Assembly: GCA_964450955.1 (NCBI GenBank)
Contig: CAYVFI010000001.1
Coordinates: forward strand, 124,001 to 188,000
Direction of reading: 5' to 3'
Source of the DNA: CAYNWT01 sp964450955
GTDB lineage: Bacteria > Planctomycetota > Planctomycetia > Planctomycetales > Planctomycetaceae
DNA: 64,000 bases
The notes beneath the pieces are model-generated. The model had not been told where the DNA came from. It made no database searches and saw only the letters and a program-made list of their open reading frames with translations. Position numbers and translations under genes: made by a program. Every line of letters begins with the position of its first letter. Position 1 is the stretch's first letter. Shown piece after piece: positions 7,499 through 18,741 of the stretch.

Positions 7499-9454
7499 CT
7501 ACTCGGAAGGGCTGTAGTCAGCGTAAGACTTTTCTTCGACCAGGTTCGAGCCAAGCAGCTTGTTGATGGCTCGCTTTAGTTCGCTGCGTTTGTCGTTGGT
7601 AAAGTAGACCCGCCTGGCCAGTTGCACGAAGTTGTCTCCAAAGTCCTGGATCCGTTCGCATTCGCGGATCTCGTCTTCGATGTCCCACAGCGTCTGGTTG
7701 ACCGTCTTAAGTTCCCCGGTCAACTTGTCGAGTGTCTCCGACGGCTGAATCGACCTGTCGCGCGAGCCGGTCAACGTTGTCAGTTCGCGCTGGATGTTGC
7801 CAACTTTTTCGGGGTCGTTGATACGGGATAGCTTGATCTGCAGGATCGAAATCTTGTCGATCAATTCGCCCGCTGATACTTCGACGGTAATTGGTTCAGA
7901 ACCGCTTCTGAGCGTGCCGATGTCTGTCGCCATGCGTTCGAACACATCGCTCCACTCGCCGGCGCGGGACTGCCGAAACAGTTTCGCTGTTGGATACCAC
8001 GGACTGTCTGCACGGTCCAGCAACCAGCGCCAGTCTGGTCCCTTTGATAACGCGATCCAGACCGGAACGCCAATGGCGCCCGCCAGATGGGCGACTGAAG
8101 TATCGCTGGTCACCACCAGGTCCAGGCACTTCATGACGGCGGCGGTATCCATGAACGCACCGTTGGTTTCATCCACCTCGTCGCCCAGTTGATGAATCGC
8201 AAAGTCGACGTCGCGGATTTGGTCAACACCATGTCCCTTCTGTAGCGCGATTAGTGTCACGCCTTCTCTGTTCGCAACGGGGCCAAGAGATGACAACGGA
8301 AACGAGCGACGCGCATCTGACAAATGCCCCGGCGCGCCCTGCCAGGCGATGCCGATCTTAAGCCCCCGGATGCGCGAGAGGCGTTTGGCCCAGACATCGA
8401 CGAGTTCAGGTGATGCGGAAAGGTAGCTGGCCGCGGGAATGTTGTCCCGTCTTGTTCTCAGAAGACGCGGCAGACTAAGCAGCGGAGCCGCGATATCGAA
8501 CGCCGGCAGCGGTTCTCCTCGCGCAAAGATACCGTCAAGGTGTTCGCAACGACTCAGGATCGTTTTGAGCGGTGGCTGGCATTCAAGAAAAACAGTCGCT
8601 CCCATTTCCCTGACTGCTTGCGCGTATCTCACGAACTGCAGCGTGTCGCCGAAACCCTGTTCTGCGAACAGCATGATGGTCTTGCCGGCCAGCGAATCGC
8701 CGTCCCACATCGGCGCACACCCATCCGAAATCGCGCCGGCTTCGACGTTGAGTCTTGATTCGTACGCTTCCCAGCCAGATTCAAAGTCGCCGGACAACAA
8801 CAGACTAATGCCCAGGCCGGCAAGAACCTTTGGTGAATCCGGTTCGATTTCCAAAGCCCGTCTGTAAGCACTGACTGATTCTTTAAGCTGCTCGGCGTCG
8901 CGAAGTGAGTTCGCAAGGTTGTAGTGGCCTTCCACGAAACCAGGTGCTATGGCAGTCAGTTGGCCCAGGAACTCAATGGATTCTTCTGAACGCCCCTGCT
9001 GACGAAGACATGTCCCCAGGTTATTGAGCGAACCAACATGAGCCGGATTCAACGCTATCGCCCGGCGATAGCAGGCCTCTGCGGCCGTATGGTTGCCCAT
9101 TTGGCCATGCACGTGCCCAAGGTTGTAGTGACCTTCGACGTACCCGGCGTCCAGTTCCAACGCGGTTTGGTACGTGGCGACCGCCGCGTCTAAATCCCCC
9201 ACCGCACTTTGGGCAGTTGCAAGATTGCCAAACCACGCGGCCTGGTCGCTACGAATCGAAACGGCGCGTTCGATGAGTTCAATCGCGTCCTGCGGGCGCG
9301 AGGTCTGAATCGCGATTACACCGAGTAAGTGCAATGCCTCAGCGTGGGTGGGGTCAGAGTTCAGAATCTGTTGATACAGGTTGCTGGCGACCTGCAGTTG
9401 ACCGGCCTGATGCTGAGTCAGCGCCTGACGAAGGATGTTCCGAATTTCAGCCAA
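7499..9454 (-). CDS. TPR - glycosyltransferase-like - DUF6165 fusion protein
   Basis: A 651-residue protein started at TTG 9454, preceded by GAGG at good spacing. Residues about 1-230 are consecutive 34-residue TPR units (for example GYVEGHYNLGHVHGQMGNHT). Residues about 250-500 resemble the planctomycete/proteobacterial TPR-linked glycosyltransferase family 9-like domain (FAEQGFGDTLQFVRYA, IGIAWQG, TSDTSVAHLAGAIGVPVW). The last about 130 residues (VEVSAGELIDKISILQIKLS to RVYFTNDKRSELKRAIN) match DUF6165, usually a stand-alone protein near surface polysaccharide genes. Likely role: transfer of a sugar to a protein or surface glycan (inference). It is single, with no neighbouring glycan cluster. 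Confidence 0.82.
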   Translation of the reverse strand: MAEIRNILRQALTQHQAGQLQVASNLYQQILNSDPTHAEALHLLGVIAIQTSRPQDAIELIERAVSIRSDQAAWFGNLATAQSAVGDLDAAVATYQTALELDAGYVEGHYNLGHVHGQMGNHTAAEACYRRAIALNPAHVGSLNNLGTCLRQQGRSEESIEFLGQLTAIAPGFVEGHYNLANSLRDAEQLKESVSAYRRALEIEPDSPKVLAGLGISLLLSGDFESGWEAYESRLNVEAGAISDGCAPMWDGDSLAGKTIMLFAEQGFGDTLQFVRYAQAVREMGATVFLECQPPLKTILSRCEHLDGIFARGEPLPAFDIAAPLLSLPRLLRTRRDNIPAASYLSASPELVDVWAKRLSRIRGLKIGIAWQGAPGHLSDARRSFPLSSLGPVANREGVTLIALQKGHGVDQIRDVDFAIHQLGDEVDETNGAFMDTAAVMKCLDLVVTSDTSVAHLAGAIGVPVWIALSKGPDWRWLLDRADSPWYPTAKLFRQSRAGEWSDVFERMATDIGTLRSGSEPITVEVSAGELIDKISILQIKLSRINDPEKVGNIQRELTTLTGSRDRSIQPSETLDKLTGELKTVNQTLWDIEDEIRECERIQDFGDNFVQLARRVYFTNDKRSELKRAINKLLGSNLVEEKSYADYSPSE

Positions 9455-9545
9455 CGGACGTTACCTCGTTTTGGTGCCAGTCGCGGGACCTATTGGTTTC
9501 TCAAATCAGGATCTCAGATGACTGGTTCTACTCAGGCGTTGGAAC

Positions 9546-10520
9546 TCAGAATGACTGATCTTCTTGCTCATCGTCATCTTCGTCGTCCGGGTTGAAGTCC
9601 GGGTGCAAAGGATCGTTTGGCGAGAAGAAAAAGTCACCCAGACCCATTGGGCCAACCATTCCGCCCAGCGATTGGCTTCTCCGTTCAGCCATCGACTGCA
9701 GGTCCAGAGCGTCAGGGCCGAGACAACCTTCCAGCGCCTCCATCCACGCCTTGTCCTTACCCAGCGGATGATCTGGATTCTGCGCGATTCGCTTCAGAGC
9801 GAACCGAAGAATATTGATTCCATCGCGCGTCGAAAAATCCAGCTTCAGCGAGTGTGCCTGTTGAAGGAACTCGACAGTGAGGTTCAACATCTCATCATCT
9901 GCAAACGGCAAGTGATACTTCAGGATTGCCATTTCATCTTCACGCGCCGGATGCCCCAGTGTGAGCGTTGGTTGCAGGCGACTAAGAATGTAGTCTGGGA
10001 TCTCGAACGTCGATTCGTCTTCGTTCATCGTAACCGAACAACGAAAGTCAGGATGCGCGTGGATTGTGATGCCGGCGACGATGGATTCGACGTAGCGGCG
10101 ATGGTCGAGCAGTGGGGCGAGGCTGGCCCACGACTTCTCATTCATCCGGTTCCCTTCGTCCAGAACACAGATGCCACCGCGAAGCATGGCTGTCACCAGC
10201 GGTGAAGCGTGATAGGCGATCTTGCCGCTCTCAGCCAGCACGGGCGTGACCAGCAAATCTTCAGGACGTGTGTCGGCCGTGCACTGATAAATATACAACT
10301 CCTGTTCCCGCACCCTCGCGCCGGCAATGGCCAGCGTCGTCTTGCCGATTCCCGGCGTTCCGACCAAACGCGGCGTGAGCGGCATGTCCTTTTCATGAAC
10401 CGTCAGCCAGCACGCCAGAAGTTGCTTAAGCGTTTCCTGCTGACCAATCCACTCGCCCGATGTTTCGTCCGGACGGCTTAGATGAAGATTGACTCCATCG
10501 ATTTCACGCACTTCCGCCAT
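9546..10520 (-). CDS. MoxR-like AAA+ ATPase
   Basis: A 324-residue AAA+ protein. ATG 10520 is chosen because it is preceded by GAGGCGAGA; the frame runs upstream without family sequence. Walker A is GTPGIGKTT (about 54-62) and Walker B is CVLDEG (about 118-123). A sensor-like segment lies at CSVTMNEDES, with SRLQPTLTLGHPAREDE after it. This is the dynein-related/MoxR style in which the ATPase remodels a partner, often a VWA-domain protein. No VWA protein is adjacent. The C-terminal tail is strongly acidic (NPDDEDDDEQEDQSF). Confidence 0.82.
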   Translation of the reverse strand: MAEVREIDGVNLHLSRPDETSGEWIGQQETLKQLLACWLTVHEKDMPLTPRLVGTPGIGKTTLAIAGARVREQELYIYQCTADTRPEDLLVTPVLAESGKIAYHASPLVTAMLRGGICVLDEGNRMNEKSWASLAPLLDHRRYVESIVAGITIHAHPDFRCSVTMNEDESTFEIPDYILSRLQPTLTLGHPAREDEMAILKYHLPFADDEMLNLTVEFLQQAHSLKLDFSTRDGINILRFALKRIAQNPDHPLGKDKAWMEALEGCLGPDALDLQSMAERRSQSLGGMVGPMGLGDFFFSPNDPLHPDFNPDDEDDDEQEDQSF

Positions 10521-10714
10521 TTGTCTCTCGCCTCGGTTTAATGGGACGCTCCACTGGTTCGTCGGAGCGGCTAGCATCATGGTCGCGGACCTACAGCGTT
10601 CGTCAACCGTGAATAGCGACAAGAACCGACACAGCGGGACTGAATGCAAATTCAACCGTCGAACCAATCGACCGGGACGGTTGCGTTCTCCTCCATGCCC
10701 CCTCAGGCCATGAA

Positions 10715-11002
10715 TCACCAATGCGCTCGCCAACGTCTACAACAAAGGCGATAGACACTGTAGCCCCCACCGCCCAATAACCCGAACACTCCAAACACCA
10801 CTCCCCGGCCGGTTGGTGCGCCGTTGCTTGCAAAGTCGGTTGAGAACCAGGCAGCGCCAATCGCGCCTGAGACTGCGACTATTGCCACCAAACGAACCAA
10901 ATACCCTTCGCTGCAACCGTGTGATGCGGTGGGGGTCTGTCCGGCCCGGGTTGACTCCTGTTGGCCGACTGGTTCGTACGGGTTGTCTGCGAGAAAAACC
11001 AG
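10715..11002 (-). CDS. Small two-helix membrane protein with NPYEP N-terminus, uncertain start
   Basis: A minus-strand frame ending at 10715 reads ADNPYEPVGQQES, then a low-complexity linker, then two hydrophobic helices (VRLVAIVAVSGAIGAAWF and GRGVVFGVFGLLGGGGYSVY). Small planctomycete membrane proteins often begin with an NPY-type motif like this. There is no ATG or GTG before it: the only starts are an unusual CTG at 11002 or a TTG at 10900, which would drop the motif. It may be a gene with a rare start codon or one that has lost its start. No function can be assigned. Confidence 0.4.
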   Translation of the reverse strand: MVFLADNPYEPVGQQESTRAGQTPTASHGCSEGYLVRLVAIVAVSGAIGAAWFSTDFASNGAPTGRGVVFGVFGLLGGGGYSVYRLCCRRWRAHW

Positions 11003-11114
11003 GTAGGGTATGAATCACACAGACGATGCTCCGAGCCTGAAAGCGATTTTGGCCCGCACGCTCTGCGAATTTAGGGGAAGGACAGCAACGCCCCGATCAT
11101 CGACGCCTAACGCA

Positions 11115-11351
11115 CTAACCGGCAGCGCGTTCCTGGTAGATGCGCTGAACGTCATCCACTGTCACTGTGATAATTCGAGTGAATCCTGTGTGGGCTCGCT
11201 CGTAGGCGATGTTGCTGGCGCCCTGGGGTTTCGCGTGTACGGCGGCGGATAGCCATGCCATATCTTCAGGGGTCAGTTCACCAACTTCAGGATCCCATTC
11301 GGTCCTGGTTTCGATGACGAGCGCTTCGACGCGTGGATCAAACTTAGCCAT
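11115..11351 (-). CDS. Hypothetical small protein
   Basis: A 78-residue frame (starts MAKFDPRVEALVIETRTEWD), acidic overall, no signal or membrane helix. It has a plausible soluble composition and sits 36 nt downstream of atpC on the same strand. It could be read from the end of the ATP synthase transcript, although no strong ribosome binding site is visible. No domain recognised. Confidence 0.6.
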   Translation of the reverse strand: MAKFDPRVEALVIETRTEWDPEVGELTPEDMAWLSAAVHAKPQGASNIAYERAHTGFTRIITVTVDDVQRIYQERAAG

Positions 11352-11387
11352 AACATCCAGCCGTGATCAGTTTCGTGAGACCGCAGT

Positions 11388-11789
11388 CTATCGAGGCTTC
11401 TTTGCCAACGCGACCATCTTGCGAGCGCGGTCGATATCGCGATCGCGGAGTGCGAATTCTTCGTCGGTCGTTGGCTTCCTGGCGATTGCATCAGCCAACT
11501 CGGTAGACGCTGAGTCTGCGTCAATATCAGCAAGAGTTACAGAGCGGTTGGTGAGAACAGAACACACCGTTCCCTTGATCTGAAGAAAGCCTCCGTCCAC
11601 AAAGAACGAATGCTCTTTGCCATCCGCCGTGTATCGCAACTCGCCAGCACCCATCCGCCCAACGATTGGAGCGCGGCCGGGAAGAACACCCAGCTGACCG
11701 TCGTACATCGGCACAGAGATCGATGCCACTTCCTGATCGAGGAGTGTCTTTTCGGGGGTAACGATTACCAGTTTTAGCTCTTTGGCCAT
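11388..11789 (-). CDS. atpC: F1 ATP synthase subunit epsilon
   Basis: A 133-residue subunit of the F1 central stalk, last gene of the ATP synthase operon. The N-terminal beta-sandwich is clear (LKLVIVTPEKTLLDQEVASI, YDGQLGVLPGRAPIVGRMG, FFVDGGFLQIK). A C-terminal helical part (ADAIARKPTTDEEFALRDRD) follows and could act as the inhibitory arm. Normal length. The gap to atpD is 37 nt. Confidence 0.95.
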   Translation of the reverse strand: MAKELKLVIVTPEKTLLDQEVASISVPMYDGQLGVLPGRAPIVGRMGAGELRYTADGKEHSFFVDGGFLQIKGTVCSVLTNRSVTLADIDADSASTELADAIARKPTTDEEFALRDRDIDRARKMVALAKKPR

Positions 11790-11826
11790 GATTCTATCTC
11801 AGAGGAGCGTCGTGCCAGTGACTCGA

Positions 11827-13272
11827 CTACTCAGCCGCTTCAGCGATTGCCTTAGCCTGTTCTTCAGCTTCTTCAATGGCTCCGATATACATGAAGGCCG
11901 CTTCAGGGAGGTGATCCCATTTGCCGTCACAGATTTCTTCGAAGCTGCGGATCGTGTCGTCCAGTGCGGTAATCTTACCGGGCTTACCTGTGAAGACCTC
12001 GGCAACAAGGAACGGCTGCGACAGGAAGCGTTCAATACGACGCGCCCGGTCAACGATCTGTTTGTCTGTTTCGCTAAGCTCGTCCACACCAAGAATCGCG
12101 ATAATATCCTGGAGTTCACGATATCGCTGAAGGATCTGCTGCACTCGACGAGCACAGTTGTAGTGACGATCACCAACGTACTGCGGGTCAAGAATTCGGC
12201 TGGATGACGCCAGTGGATCAATCGCAGGGTAGATACCTTTTTCCGAGATCTTTCGTTCCAGATAGATGAACGCGTCCAGGTGAGAGAACGCGGTCGCCGG
12301 AGCAGGGTCAGTCGGGTCGTCAGCAGGGACATAGACCGCTTGCACGGAGGTAATCGCCCCATTCTTCGTCGATGTAATCCGTTCCTGTAGTTCACCCAGC
12401 TCAGTACTTAGCGTTGGCTGGTAACCCACAGCAGAAGGCATTCGTCCCAGAAGAGCGGACACTTCGGAGCCAGCTTGTGAGAAGCGGAAAATGTTGTCGA
12501 CAAACAGAAGCGTGTCGGTACCGGTTGTGTCACGGAACCATTCAGCCATTGTCAAAGCTGACAAGGCGACTCGCAGACGAGCGCCAGGTGGTTCGTTCAT
12601 CTGACCGAACACCATGCAGGTCTGTTCGATAACCGAACGACCGGTGTCGCCGATCTTGGCTTCCTGCATTTCGAGCCAGAGGTCGTTCCCTTCTCGAGTT
12701 CGCTCACCAACGCCGGCGAACACAGAGTAACCACCGTGAGCACTCGCGATACGAGCAATCATCTCAGTCAAAATCACTGTCTTGCCCAGTCCGGCACCGC
12801 CGAACAGTCCGGCCTTACCACCACGCACAAACGGGGTCAGCAAGTCGACAACTTTGATGCCGGTTTCGAAGAGTTCAGTCTTCGCACTCAGGTCAGCCAG
12901 TGCCGGAGGCTGCCGGTGAATTGACCAGCGTTCTTCGTGCTCGACTTCACCACGTCCGTCGACAGGGTTGCCGAGCAGGTTAAACACGCGACCCAGAGTC
13001 CCTTTACCGACTGGAACCGACAATGGCTTGCCGCTGTCTTCACAGTCAATACCTCGAACCATTCCGTCTGTGCTACCCAACGCAACGCAGCGGACCTTAC
13101 CACCGCCAAGGTGCTGCTGAACTTCTCCGACCACTTCCAGGTCGATGCCGTTGACTGTGGTGTTCACGCTAACGGCGTTGTAGATCGCCGGAAGGTTTTC
13201 TTCGGGGAACTCAGCGTCGAACGTCGAACCAATCACCTGGGTGATCTTGCCGGTTACAGTTGCTGTTGCCAT
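11827..13272 (-). CDS. atpD: F1 ATP synthase subunit beta
   Basis: A 481-residue catalytic subunit. The P-loop GGAGLGKTVILTEM is intact, as are the catalytic Glu in GVGERTREGNDL, the Walker B region TDTLLFVDNIFRF and the DELSE(T)D segment (ILGVDELSETDKQIVDRARR). With alpha it forms the hexamer that makes ATP from ADP and phosphate. A single start at ATG 13272 gives the conserved TGKITQVIGSTFDAEF beginning. Confidence 0.97.
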   Translation of the reverse strand: MATATVTGKITQVIGSTFDAEFPEENLPAIYNAVSVNTTVNGIDLEVVGEVQQHLGGGKVRCVALGSTDGMVRGIDCEDSGKPLSVPVGKGTLGRVFNLLGNPVDGRGEVEHEERWSIHRQPPALADLSAKTELFETGIKVVDLLTPFVRGGKAGLFGGAGLGKTVILTEMIARIASAHGGYSVFAGVGERTREGNDLWLEMQEAKIGDTGRSVIEQTCMVFGQMNEPPGARLRVALSALTMAEWFRDTTGTDTLLFVDNIFRFSQAGSEVSALLGRMPSAVGYQPTLSTELGELQERITSTKNGAITSVQAVYVPADDPTDPAPATAFSHLDAFIYLERKISEKGIYPAIDPLASSSRILDPQYVGDRHYNCARRVQQILQRYRELQDIIAILGVDELSETDKQIVDRARRIERFLSQPFLVAEVFTGKPGKITALDDTIRSFEEICDGKWDHLPEAAFMYIGAIEEAEEQAKAIAEAAE

Positions 13273-13322
13273 GGTCGATATCTCGGTCGTAATTTGATTC
13301 GTTATTGCCGCAGTCCAGCCGC

Positions 13323-14195
13323 CTACTCAAGGGCCGCTGCACCACCAATAATCTCTGCAAGTTCAGATGTAATCTGTGCCTGTCGAGCACGGTTGTATTG
13401 TTGTGACAGGTCGCCAGCCATTTCGTCGGCGTTTTCTGTCGCACCCTTCATCGCCACCATTCGAGCAATCTGCTCACTCACGGCCGCGTCCAGGAAGCAC
13501 TTAAACAATCGAGCCCGGAACGAAGCCGGAACGATTTCTTCAAGTATCTCCGCCGCAGATGGCTGAAACTCGTACTCAACTCCACCGCCCGCTACTTCTT
13601 CGCCGGTTTCCAGGCTCTCAATCGGTAGCAGTGTTTCCACGACAGCGGTTTGTCGAGAGATGCCGTGGAATTCGACGTAACACACATCAAGACGGTCAAT
13701 CCTGCCAGCGATGAAGTCATTCGCGTAGCGAGTCGCCAATTCTTCGACTTCGTCAAAGGTTGGCTTGTCTTCAAAGTGAGTGTAGCTTTTTTCCAGCTGT
13801 CGCTTTTGGAACGTGTAGAACTTAATACCACGCTTGCCAGAGACTTCCAGATCGTACTCAACGCCATCAGCTTCGAGTTCCTGCATTGTGTTGTTTGCGT
13901 TTCGCAAAACACCACCATTGTAACCTCCGCACAGACCTCGATTCGAAGTCAGCACTAACACGACGGCCTTTTCAATCGTCTCACGAGACTCCAAAAGCGG
14001 GTGCGTGAACTTCAGGTCTGCTGAACCAAGATCGCCAACGATCTCAGCCAGCTTCTTCGTGTAGGAAGCAGCTTCAGTCGCCCGATCCATCGCGCGCTTG
14101 AATCGGCTGGTGGCGATCAATTCCATTGTCCGCGTAATCTTGCGGATGTTCTTGACCGCCTTCAGTCGTGTGACGAGTTGTCGGACGTTGGCCAT
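13323..14195 (-). CDS. atpG: F1 ATP synthase subunit gamma
   Basis: A 290-residue rotor shaft subunit. The N-terminal helix is RQLVTRLKAVKNIRKITRTM. The middle segment VVLVLTSNRGLCGGYNGG is the conserved core, and the C-terminal helix (FLDAAVSEQIARMVAMKGATENADEM) closes the coiled coil. Length is normal. It sits between atpA and atpD in the standard order. Confidence 0.96.
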   Translation of the reverse strand: MANVRQLVTRLKAVKNIRKITRTMELIATSRFKRAMDRATEAASYTKKLAEIVGDLGSADLKFTHPLLESRETIEKAVVLVLTSNRGLCGGYNGGVLRNANNTMQELEADGVEYDLEVSGKRGIKFYTFQKRQLEKSYTHFEDKPTFDEVEELATRYANDFIAGRIDRLDVCYVEFHGISRQTAVVETLLPIESLETGEEVAGGGVEYEFQPSAAEILEEIVPASFRARLFKCFLDAAVSEQIARMVAMKGATENADEMAGDLSQQYNRARQAQITSELAEIIGGAAALE

Positions 14196-14252
14196 GGATC
14201 AGATCAGTATGCGGTAACGGCTTGGGTTCAAACAGATTCGAAATGGTGGTAA

Positions 14253-16389
<2,137 letters not shown>

Positions 16390-16412
16390 TCGAGTCTTTC
16401 GTCACGCGACGA

Positions 16413-17036
16413 TCAGGAACCTGCAACCTGCTTCAAAGCATCTTCGATTAGTCGATCCTGATCGGTGTCATTTAGCGTTCGACCGAGCACATGCTCAGTA
16501 GCGCCAACAACCTGACCAGACATCGCGTCGAAGATCTCGGAAAGAGCGGCATCTTTCGCGCGGCCGACGTCTTCGACTGCGCGATTACGGGTTGCTTCTG
16601 CCTCCGATTGAGCAGCAGCGACAATGTCCTGCCCCGTCTTCTCAGCATCCCGCCGAGCTTCGGCGATAATCTCCCGGACCTCATCCTGGGTCGTAGCCAA
16701 CTTCTGCTCATGCTCCAGGAGCAGGCCTTGCGCCTTCTCTAAAGCATGCTGCGTTTCAGCCGCAGCCTGACGCTGAGCAGATTCCCTGGCATCAAGACCC
16801 TCGATCATCGGACCCCATGCTAGTTTCTTCAGAAGAAACAGAAAGACCCCGAACGTGACCAAAGACCAAATCACCAAGTCAGGCTCAGGCACCAGCGGAG
16901 GGCTTGTGTCATGAGCATGCTCACCGTGCGCATCATCTCCCTTTTCTGCATCTGCCCCGAATGAATCGGATGGCAAAGCCAGAGTAAGGGCCAACAACAT
17001 GAAGGCAAAAAGATTAATCTTCTTGAAGTTTGACAT
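16413..17036 (-). CDS. atpF: F0 ATP synthase subunit b with signal-like N-terminus
   Basis: About 207 residues from ATG 17036 (a GTG at 17045 is an alternative). The stator subunit b has its membrane helix at VPEPDLVIWSLVTFGVFLFLLKK and then a long charged helix (AAETQHALEKAQGLLLEHEQ onward) that reaches to F1. Unlike typical b subunits, it starts with a second hydrophobic segment, INLFAFMLLALTLALPSDSFG. This looks like a cleavable signal peptide, followed by a His/Asp-rich linker (EKGDDAHGEHAHD). Confidence 0.92.
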   Translation of the reverse strand: MSNFKKINLFAFMLLALTLALPSDSFGADAEKGDDAHGEHAHDTSPPLVPEPDLVIWSLVTFGVFLFLLKKLAWGPMIEGLDARESAQRQAAAETQHALEKAQGLLLEHEQKLATTQDEVREIIAEARRDAEKTGQDIVAAAQSEAEATRNRAVEDVGRAKDAALSEIFDAMSGQVVGATEHVLGRTLNDTDQDRLIEDALKQVAGS

Positions 17037-17083
17037 AGGACGCACGCCTGATTTGGCTGAATGAGTGTGGGAACACCCGCTGA

Positions 17084-17380
17084 TTAAGCAGTCAGGTAAG
17101 CCATCAGAATCCCGAAGAATGTCGCACCTTCAATAAGGGCGGCAGCAACAACCATTGCACCACGAATGTCGCCAGCAACTTCAGGCTGACGAGCCATGCT
17201 CTCAACAGCTGCTGTTCCGATTTTGCCAATGCCCATTGCGGCACCGAAGACAAGAACGCCAATACCGAACGCGGCACCACCAACGTTAATAAGAGGATTA
17301 CTATCCTCTTGAGCCATGGCGGGAACAGCCATAACCAACAAGGCCGTTACCGAAAACGCTGCTACTTTAAAACGACTCAC
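17084..17380 (-). CDS. atpE: F0 ATP synthase subunit c with signal-like N-terminus
   Basis: A 98-residue proteolipid, longer than the usual 70-85. Residues 1-24 (SRFKVAAFSVTALLVMAVPAMAQE) look like a cleavable signal peptide with an AMA-type site. The hairpin follows: helix 1 (GGAAFGIGVLVFGAAMGIGKIG), polar loop ARQPEVAGDIRG, and helix 2 with the ion-binding Glu in AALIEGATFFG. The residues around that Glu lack the Ser/Thr and Gln pattern of sodium-type rings, so proton coupling is likely (inference). Confidence 0.95.
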   Translation of the reverse strand: MSRFKVAAFSVTALLVMAVPAMAQEDSNPLINVGGAAFGIGVLVFGAAMGIGKIGTAAVESMARQPEVAGDIRGAMVVAAALIEGATFFGILMAYLTA

Positions 17381-17437
17381 TGCAAGTCTCCTGTCGCGAA
17401 ATCGAGTTACATCCGGCCGGAGCCGAACTCATTCTGT

Positions 17438-18322
17438 TTAGTGTTCGTGAAGTCCCGTCGCGATAAAAATGGTCGCGAGGAACGAAAATACATAAGCTTG
17501 AATAAACGCCACCATCAGTTCCAGCAGGCCAACACCCGCCTGACCCAAAACGCTGGCTGGAGCCGCAATGTAGTAAGCCCATGAAGGACCTTTAGTTGCG
17601 GCAAGTGTGATCATAATCAAAAGGACGCCCAGCACCGTGTGGCCGCCCATAATATTGGCAAACAACCGAATCGCCAGCACGGCGTGCTTGATCAGGAAAC
17701 CGATCACTTCAATCGGAATCAAAATCAGAACGACGATCAAATCCATGGGGGACTCAACCTTAATGCCAGCCATAAAGTTCCTGAAGAACCCACCGACACC
17801 GATTTCCTTCATGCTGTACACGATGGAAGCAGCGAAGGCTGCGATCGCAAGGGCCAGAGTGACACTGATACATCCTGTCGCAGAACCCAGCATCGGAATC
17901 GCTCCGAGCAGGTTGCAAATCAGCACGTAGAAGAAACATGTCCAAATGAATGGCAGGTATTTGTCTGCATAATGCCCGCCAGTCTCGACCGTCGCGTGGG
18001 TCTCATGACCGTGGCCATGATCATCATGGCCATGGTGACCATCGCCGATGGTGGGCCGAACAATCTCATCCCGGACGAATAAGGCAATCGCTTCCCAAAA
18101 GTTCCAGAAGCGACCAAGCACAGGCTTGCCCGTCCTGGTCCTGCGAGCAAGCCCCCAGAAAACGAACAGAGTAATAAAGCCTGCAGCCACCTGAAGTAGC
18201 ATAAACTTGGTCAGCTGGAAACCAGCGACCTGCGGCAAAGCAAGCTCTTGACCAAAGGGCAGTTCGAGATACGCCGCATCCCTAACGTGGTGGAAGTAAT
18301 CTGTCGTGCCTTCACCGGACAT
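17438..18322 (-). CDS. atpB: F0 ATP synthase subunit a
   Basis: A 294-residue membrane subunit that carries protons to the c-ring. The essential Arg is in LAIRLFANIMGGH. Several membrane helices are evident, including PFIWTCFFYVLICNLLGAIP near the usual motif. A His-rich loop (GDGHHGHDDHGHGHETH) between the first and second helices is unusual. The ATG overlaps the stop of the upstream atpI-like gene (TGATG), implying coupled translation. Confidence 0.95.
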   Translation of the reverse strand: MSGEGTTDYFHHVRDAAYLELPFGQELALPQVAGFQLTKFMLLQVAAGFITLFVFWGLARRTRTGKPVLGRFWNFWEAIALFVRDEIVRPTIGDGHHGHDDHGHGHETHATVETGGHYADKYLPFIWTCFFYVLICNLLGAIPMLGSATGCISVTLALAIAAFAASIVYSMKEIGVGGFFRNFMAGIKVESPMDLIVVLILIPIEVIGFLIKHAVLAIRLFANIMGGHTVLGVLLIMITLAATKGPSWAYYIAAPASVLGQAGVGLLELMVAFIQAYVFSFLATIFIATGLHEH

Positions 18323-18720
18323 CAGCTGACCTTCTCAGTCAGGGTGAATTGCTGCATCACCGCAAGAGTGTCAACGGCCAGCGAGACCATGTAGACGATC
18401 GCCAGCCAAACATAAAAGTCAGCGAACCCAAGCCCCGGCCAGTTGAATTTCACGAAGACTGCCAAGGCCATCCCAAAACCCATTCGTATGAATGTCAGGG
18501 TCAGCAGACCAGCGTTGCTGCTGGTCCATGTTCTTGCCAGCATCAAAGAAAACACTCCCGGCACACCACAACCGACAGTCGTTGCCAGGACAGCAAGCAC
18601 ACCAGGCATGCCTGAAGAGAACAAGGCAACAGGACACAAGACAATCAGCGACACGAATGTCACGACCGCCACCAGTCCGGGGCCCTTAAGCCCAAGTGCT
18701 TGCTGATTCTTCGAAGTCAC
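18322..18720 (-). CDS. AtpI-like four-helix membrane protein of the ATP synthase operon
   Basis: A 132-residue membrane protein with four predicted helices (LVAVVTFVSLIVLCPVALF, VLAVLATTVGCGVPGVFSLM, LLTLTFIRMGFGMALAVF, YVWLAIVYMVSLAVDTLAV). Its position directly before atpB, with a 1-nt overlap, matches the AtpI/UncI slot. AtpI helps c-ring assembly in other bacteria. Sequence identity to AtpI cannot be judged by eye; position and topology are the evidence. Confidence 0.7.
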   Translation of the reverse strand: MTSKNQQALGLKGPGLVAVVTFVSLIVLCPVALFSSGMPGVLAVLATTVGCGVPGVFSLMLARTWTSSNAGLLTLTFIRMGFGMALAVFVKFNWPGLGFADFYVWLAIVYMVSLAVDTLAVMQQFTLTEKVS

Positions 18721-18741
18721 TTTGTACTCGCACGCTCGGAC

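Noticed and set aside
17084..17380. Sodium-type c subunit
   Set aside because: The ion-binding Glu lies in AALIEGATFFG without the Ser/Thr and upstream Gln expected for sodium rings.
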